From Luffa acutangula (taxonomy: Eukaryota; Streptophyta; Magnoliopsida; Cucurbitales; Cucurbitaceae), in assembly GCA_036850905.1 (NCBI GenBank), contig CM072093.1, positions 1,922,001 to 1,986,000 on the forward strand: a DNA stretch of 64,000 nt. Direction: 5' to 3'. The position numbers and the translations under genes are program-made. Positions 58,934 to 64,000 of this stretch are shown here, piece after piece (within the stretch, counting starts at the first letter, position 1; each line of letters starts with the position of its first letter). The notes under the pieces are model-generated. The model saw only the letters and a program-made list of their open reading frames with translations, was not told the DNA's origin and made no database searches.

Positions 58934-60412
58934 ATGGCCTTCACAGGAACGTTGGATAAATGCAAGGCTTGTGATAAGACTGTTTATGTCGTTGATTTGT
59001 TGACCCTTGAAGGGAATCCTTATCACAAGAATTGCTTCAAATGCAGCCATTGCAAAGGCACCCTTTCGGTTAGTCTTTCTGTTGAATTCTGTTTACGTAT
59101 TTCAATTTCAATTCACTGTTGAATATGGCGGATTTGAGCTGAATTGTTTGTGTGTTACAGATGAGCAGCTATTCGTGGATGGACGGTGTCTTATTTTGCA
59201 AGACTCATTTCGAGCAGCTCTTTAAAGAATCTGGAAATTTCAGCAAGAACTTTCAAAGTAGTACAACATTTCTTCCCATTTCTCCCAATTTTGTTCTCTC
59301 TTTTTGTCTTTTCCTTTTTACTTTTCCTTATTTCCTGACAATCTCTCATTTCCATGGTATTGAATGTCAACAGCCAAATCTTCCGAGAAGCAAAATGATA
59401 TGGTATGCTCCCACTCTTTTCATTTCTCTTAGGCATAAAAGGTTGATCCCTCAATTTATGTGACTAACAGTTTAGTATTGGATATATATGAGAAAAATTG
59501 CAAAAACCTACGGTTATTAGGGGCATGTAAATTTTCGAATTCATATCTAATCGTTATTAGGAGACACGGGCTTGTGCAATTAACTTTTCGTCGCATGCCC
59601 TTTTGAATGTGTCATCCATAATATGCTTAGCTAAGGACTGGCCTAAGAATTCTGGTACCTCCATGATAATGATTTTGAGTCTAATTGTCTACCTTGCTTT
59701 TGAGTTTAATATAGTATGAGAGCAAGAAAAGCTTAAGATCAAATTTCTAAGATATTATCTTTATCCTCATTTCATATTGTGGTAGCATGTATGTTAGGCT
59801 TCAGGAATCAAATGCAGACTTTAGAAATTTCAATCTACATGCAAATGCTGTAATTTTTACATGGTATTATATCACAACTTTCAAAATCTTTGACAGACAA
59901 GGGCCCCCAGCAAACTCTCCTCCATGTTCTCTGGAACTCAAGATAAATGTTCTGCTTGTACTAAAACAGTCTATCCATTAGAGAAGGTCTGTAGTTCTTC
60001 CCTTTTTTCTGACAATACATTGTTTCTGGATTGTTGTCTGGTTGAAACACATCTACAAGTTCTCAAATTTGTGGAAGAAAAACTCTGCAAGGATTTCAAG
60101 AGAAAGGGAAAATGATTGAAACTGTCATTATTTTTGGTTCTTAATCAGGTTACACTGGAGGGAGAATGCTACCACAAAAAGTGCTTTAGATGTGCTCACG
60201 GTGGATGCCATTTGACACACTGTTCTTATGCTGCTCTTGATGGAGTCTTGTACTGCAAGCACCATTTTGCTCAGCTCTTTATGGTCAAAGGCAACTATAA
60301 CCATGTCCTTGCTGCTGCAAACAAGAAAACTAACGCGCCCCCTGCCGATAACGCCGAAGAAGATGGCGAGCCTCAGACGCAATCTGAGGATCACGCAGTA
60401 GAGCAATCTTAA
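58934..60412 (+). CDS. PLIM2: Two-LIM-domain actin-binding protein, PLIM2/WLIM type
   Basis: Plant LIM proteins bind and bundle actin filaments; PLIM2 members act mainly in pollen, and some also enter the nucleus. Five + exons: 58934-59068, 59161-59257, 59374-59402, 59897-59986 and 60149-60412; 204 residues, GT-AG introns. LIM1 (residues about 9-60) starts KCKACDKTVYVVDLLTLEGN and has the C-x2-C, H-x2-C and final C-x2-H (FCKTH) ligands. LIM2 starts at CSACTKTVYPLEKVTLEGEC and ends YCKHH. The linker reads SSEKQND, then TRAPSKLSSMFSGTQDK, typical of the family. The acidic C-terminal tail (NAEEDGEPQTQSEDHAVEQS) points to PLIM rather than WLIM. The position in the remorin-MYB17-helicase block fits PLIM2a/PLIM2c of Arabidopsis. 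The subtype is inferred. Confidence 0.93.
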
Positions 60413-61762
60413 ACTGCTTCTTCTGCTCTCACAGCCTTTCAGAATTCTTCTTCGATTTATTCTTTCTATTAAAAAACAAAAAATTAATTTCTGCTTGTAA
60501 AGAGAGAAACCATTTGTTGTTTTTGTTCTCATTCACATTGACTTCCAATTTATAATGTAATGGAATGTCAGCCAGATGAACATTGCTTTCAAAGAATTGA
60601 CTTGTGTAGTTTCTGTGAGTGAGGATGAAAAGCTGAAATAAAAAGCAGATCTGCTAAAAATTTGGTTCACTTTGTTTTGTAATTTGCATACAAATTCATG
60701 AATAGTTCTAAATGGTCACTGTTTCTGTGAAATCTCTATTGTCATGTTAAGTCGTGCTATCAAAGTGAACATAATTCAGGTAATTGATATATTCCCTCGA
60801 CCACGAGGTCAGAGGTTCGAATCCCCGTGTTTAACTTAAAAAAAAAAAAATGGTCATGCTATCAAGTTATCTTAATATCTGAGCATATTCCCTAACAATA
60901 TTCTATGAAGCAAATTTGTCCCACGAGCCCTATCATTTCATGTTGTCTTTTATTTCAATAGACAGTTTTGGATTTATTGACGATTGTGATTGGAGTGCAA
61001 CCTTTAAAAAATAGAGCCCTATCGTATTAAAAGAATCTTGACCTTTTAAAATAGAATCTATGAATATGGAGCAAAATTCAATTGACCATACATTGATATT
61101 TTTTAAGAGGAAACAAAAAGTGTGATTATAATGATTGATTAATCACGCATTTATACATGACTCACATATCTTTATCCAAAACACATTTGAATTTTTAGCC
61201 AAATTCCAAATAAAAATGGTTATCAAATGGGACCTTCGTTTTTTGTTTGGTTTTTGAAAATTAAGCTTATAAACATTCCATCAAAATCTGAAATATTGGT
61301 TGATACTTTTGGAAAGATTTTTCAAATTAATATGAAAAATCAATAATTAAAATGATCTATACGTGTTATCTTTTAATTCGTAGTATTTTTATGGAAAATA
61401 TATTAATATTGATCTTTTAATTTTTATCAATCTCAATAAAATCAATACATGCCAACAAGAGCATAACATAAAGTTGTACTAAGAACCCCCATATTGTCAA
61501 AAAAATAAATAAAATCAATACATGACGCAAAATTCCCGTGCTTTGTTAGTAAATATTCAACCATACGACTATCAAGCGAGATTAGTTATATATTTATCAA
61601 AATATCTAATTCCTCATCGAACATGACAATTCTTAGTAATATTTTGCTTACAATCATCTCATAACACAACACGGTTAATACATTAAAAGGATTAAAATTT
61701 TATCAGATTCACTTGTTATAGTATCGATTTTATGAAAGGAGACGACTTGTTGTGTTGATGTG
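60413..61762. other. LIM gene 3' region and AT-rich spacer
   Basis: It contains the LIM-gene 3' UTR, a SINE-like element (60765-60840) and AT-rich DNA without recognisable genes. Confidence 0.5.
60765..60840 (+). repeat. tRNA-derived SINE-like element
   Basis: It reads aacataattcaggtaattga, then ccctcgaccacgaggtcaga, then ggttcgaatccccgtg. The B box is the clearest of the family (ggttcgaatcc). Confidence 0.55.
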
Positions 61763-62804
61763 TGTTATATGTAATTTTGGACCATCCTGGAATCCCAGGA
61801 GCAGACAAGGACAACACAGACCCGAAATCAGACCCCGAAGAGGAAATGGGCAATAGGGTTGGGCCAAGGCCAATGCCGACCCTCGACCTGCACCTCCCCT
61901 CCACTTGGTCCCTGAAATCTTTTGGCTGTCATGATTCAACCTGGTTCAATCCAAATCGTCTTCCAATGCCTAGAAACCCTAAAAGGAAAATGTATATAAA
62001 CTCTTATTCAATTTGGAAGAAAATGGGATAACTCTACTCTTTGAACTCTCTCCTCTCACTTTTGCTCTCTAATTGCTTCCCATCTATCTCCTTGTTGACT
62101 TAAGCATCGGAGACAGTGTGGCAAACATCACACCAGTGTCCAGGTTTCGCTTGTCTTGCAGGTCACATCTTCAACAAATTTACCATTGATGACATGTGAG
62201 ACATGTGAGGGTCAGGTGAGTTCTCCCTGTCCGTATTTTGGCATTAACAGTTGGCGTCATTTGTGGGGACGAAGCTTGCTAGTGAGATTTGCACACCAGA
62301 TACTTAACAAATAGGAGGATGAAGAATAAAAACAAGATTCCAGATGTAAAACCTTCAAAAAATAACCATCACCCGCATAAAATCACGAGAGGAGAGTTAA
62401 CGAAAAGGTTACCAAGACGAACAGTGCCGACCCGAGGACGAGGTCGAGGCCGAGGTCAGGACGAAACCACACGAGAGATCAGGACCATCTTTGGAGGGCA
62501 AATCAGCGAAGTAAACTCGTTGAAGAGCTGAAAGTCATTCCATCAACATCCAATATTGAGGCAACGAACACTTTAATAAGACTGGGGGATAACTCTACTA
62601 TCGGAACTCTCACCTTTTACTCTCTAATTGTTTCCCATCTATCTCCTTGCTAACTTAAGCATCGGAAGGCAGTGTGGCAAGTAACACACTGGTGTGCAGG
62701 TTCCTCTTGTATTGCAGGTCACGTCTTCCCCCGTCTTCAACAAATTTATCGTTGATGGCACGTGGGTCAGGTGAGTTATCACTATCCGGATTTTGGCATG
62801 AACA
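61763..62804 (+). mobile_element. Truncated Ty3-type LTR retrotransposon
   Basis: The 5' LTR probably runs 61763-62249 (tgttatatg ... gcattaaca). Directly after it is gttggcgtcatttgtgggga, the primer-site region typical of one group of plant Ty3 elements (usual form ttggcgccgtctgtgggga). The internal remnant includes + strand DETTREIRTIFGGQI (about 62461-62508), like the REI.TI.GG segment after gag in those elements. A 5'-truncated second LTR (about 62585-62804) repeats the tctctaattgyttcccatct block and ends gcatgaaca. No RT or integrase is present. Confidence 0.7.
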
Positions 62805-62999
62805 ATGTTGCTACTATAATATGGGATAGTGAATGACTGAAAGAATGTTTTGATTTCGTTCGGTTTGAATATGTGAGTTGAAGGTTTAATGTCATGTCCC
62901 ATACTTTGGTTCGTTAGAGTCGATGGATCGATGTTGTGGTTATCTACAACGAAATGTAGCTAAGATAATATTTATAACAAGTATTTTAATTTATTTAAA

Positions 63000-63490
63000 C
63001 AAATGTACAATTAAGTTACACGTTTAGTTAATGGACTTACAAAGTTGTGTCAATTTAATCACTAAACTTTAAAAAGTTTCAAATAAGTTATCAAACTTTC
63101 GGTTTTATTTCCAATAGGTCTATGAACTTTAAAAAGTATCAAATATGTCCTTAAACTTTCATTTTTGTGTGGAGGTCCATCAACTTTTAATTTTGTGTTT
63201 AATAAATCCTTGATCCATTCAACAATTTTTTAAATTCACAAGTCTACCATATACAAAGTTCAAACTTTAGAGTCTCAATAGACATAAAATTCAATTTTGT
63301 TATATAGTATATTGGTTAATTTTTAAAAATATCAAACATGTCATAGATTTATCAGACACAAAATTAAAAGTGTACGGATCTATTAGACATTATTAAAGTT
63401 TAAAGATCTATTAGAAACAAAATTGAAAGTTCAGAAAATATTAGAAACTTTTCAAAGTTGTAAGAACCTAATTAATACCTCTCTAAAAGG
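63000..63490. repeat. Mutator-like inverted-repeat (MITE) element
   Basis: The left half has repeated units such as tctatgaactttaaaaagta and ttttaattttgtgtttaata. The right half has their reverse complements (cacaaaattaaaagtgtacg, ctattagaaacaaaattgaa). It has the same style as the arms at 8611-10649 and 26863-27559. Confidence 0.6.
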
Positions 63491-63614
63491 GACTAAATCG
63501 TAATAAATCCAAAATGTAAAACATTTTATCTATTAATTTAAATACTTCTTTGGGTTTGTTTACATTAAAGTCAAAATTGAAAGTCTCTCTCTCTCTTACT
63601 CGTCGGTTGCATTT

Positions 63615-63634
63615 CACGCGCGTCAACGCGCGTG
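63615..63634. promoter_or_regulatory. CGCG palindrome
   Basis: It reads cacgcgcgtcaacgcgcgtg, an inverted repeat of 8 bp with a 4-bp spacer and two CGCG cores of the CAMTA-binding type. It follows a CT-run and lies about 250 bp before a leader-like stretch. The target gene is not in the window. Confidence 0.35.
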
Positions 63635-64000
63635 GGCAAGCGCCTTGTTCATTCGGAATATCCGACACTCCGAAACGAATCAACGATGAACCCATCGACC
63701 AGCGAAGGGCCATTTCAGTAAAATCGCGAGAAATATCAAAGAGCAGCTGCTGGCTTTCTCGGCCAAAAATTTCCATTTTCCCACCATCCAAACAAAAATG
63801 CTAATTCACTACAAAAATTTATCTCTCATTTGTTCTTAATCTCTTTCATTTCTTCCCGTTTTCGCAACAGCTGCATCGGGACTGTGATTGCCGGAGCTTC
63901 GTTTTTTCCCACAAATTTCTCTGCCGCAGACGTCTCACCATTGTTTTCTCAGCCTTCAGCATCGGTTTGTTCATCTTCTGTATAGAAACATCGTTTATTA

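Larger units (their letters stand above)
62805..64000. other. Repeat element and possible promoter at the right edge
   Basis: It contains an inverted-repeat element (63000-63490), a CT-run and a CGCG palindrome. The last 200 bp (CT-rich, with ttctctgccgcagacgtctc) look like a gene leader running off the right edge. No coding exon could be supported. Confidence 0.4.

Noticed and set aside
58631..59050. Minus-strand 139-codon frame opposite LIM exon 1
   Set aside because: It covers the first LIM exon in antisense, so it is a shadow of that gene and its leader.
61730..61939. Overlapping frames on both strands in 61.7-62.0 kb
   Set aside because: They lie inside the 5' LTR of a retrotransposon and have no protein similarity that I recognise.

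Overview
This is nuclear DNA from a eudicot plant. It is AT-rich, its genes are split by GT-AG introns, and about half of it is dispersed repeats. The best-fitting family is Cucurbitaceae, but this is an inference from the general look of the repeats and from protein similarity recalled from memory; no search was run. Seven multi-exon protein genes could be assembled exon by exon with consistent splice phases. There is also one intact intronless retrogene, one nuclear tRNA gene and one weaker small gene.

Layout: 1-2.9 kb, 3' part of a group 1 remorin gene (+). 5.0-7.1 kb, an R2R3-MYB of the MYB17/LMI2 type (-). 7.6-8.5 kb, a putative three-exon small gene (-). 8.6-10.65 kb, two nested Mutator-like inverted-repeat elements; the inner one carries a broken piece of a CIPK kinase gene. 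10.65-18.9 kb, gene-poor repeat debris. 18.9-23.4 kb, a DDX6/Dhh1-type DEAD-box RNA helicase (RH6/8/12 type, -). 26.7 kb, tRNA-Thr(UGU) (-). 28.0-29.3 kb, a solo LTR. 29.9-34.8 kb, plastid acetyl-CoA carboxylase carboxyltransferase alpha subunit CAC3 (-). 38.6-43.7 kb, the 25-kDa subunit of pre-mRNA cleavage factor I (-), with LINE remains in its large intron. 44.4-46.0 kb, a Mutator-like element with a 9-bp target duplication, an array of CTATCA(C/G)TGATAG palindromes and a long GAA run. 48.6-56.9 kb, an AtuA/DUF1446-family gene (+) whose introns hold an antisense ARF1 retrogene, LINE-type remains and a deleted LTR element. 58.9-60.4 kb, a two-LIM-domain protein of the PLIM2 type (+). 60.4-64.0 kb, repeats, including a truncated Ty3-type LTR element.

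The order remorin - MYB17 - DEAD-box helicase - PLIM2 matches my recollection of Arabidopsis At3g61260-At3g61250-At3g61240-At3g61230 (paralogous block At2g45820-At2g45810-At2g45800). The window therefore looks like a conserved syntenic block expanded by CAC3, CFIm25, the AtuA gene and many transposons. The genes do not form one pathway. They cover membrane nanodomains, meristem identity, cytoplasmic mRNA decay, plastid fatty-acid synthesis, poly(A)-site choice, vesicle traffic and actin bundling.

No CRISPR array, operon or other obvious new system is present. The most notable signals are the intact ARF retrogene with a perfect 20-bp target-site duplication, the nested Pack-MULE with a captured kinase fragment, and the palindrome array inside the second Mutator-like element.
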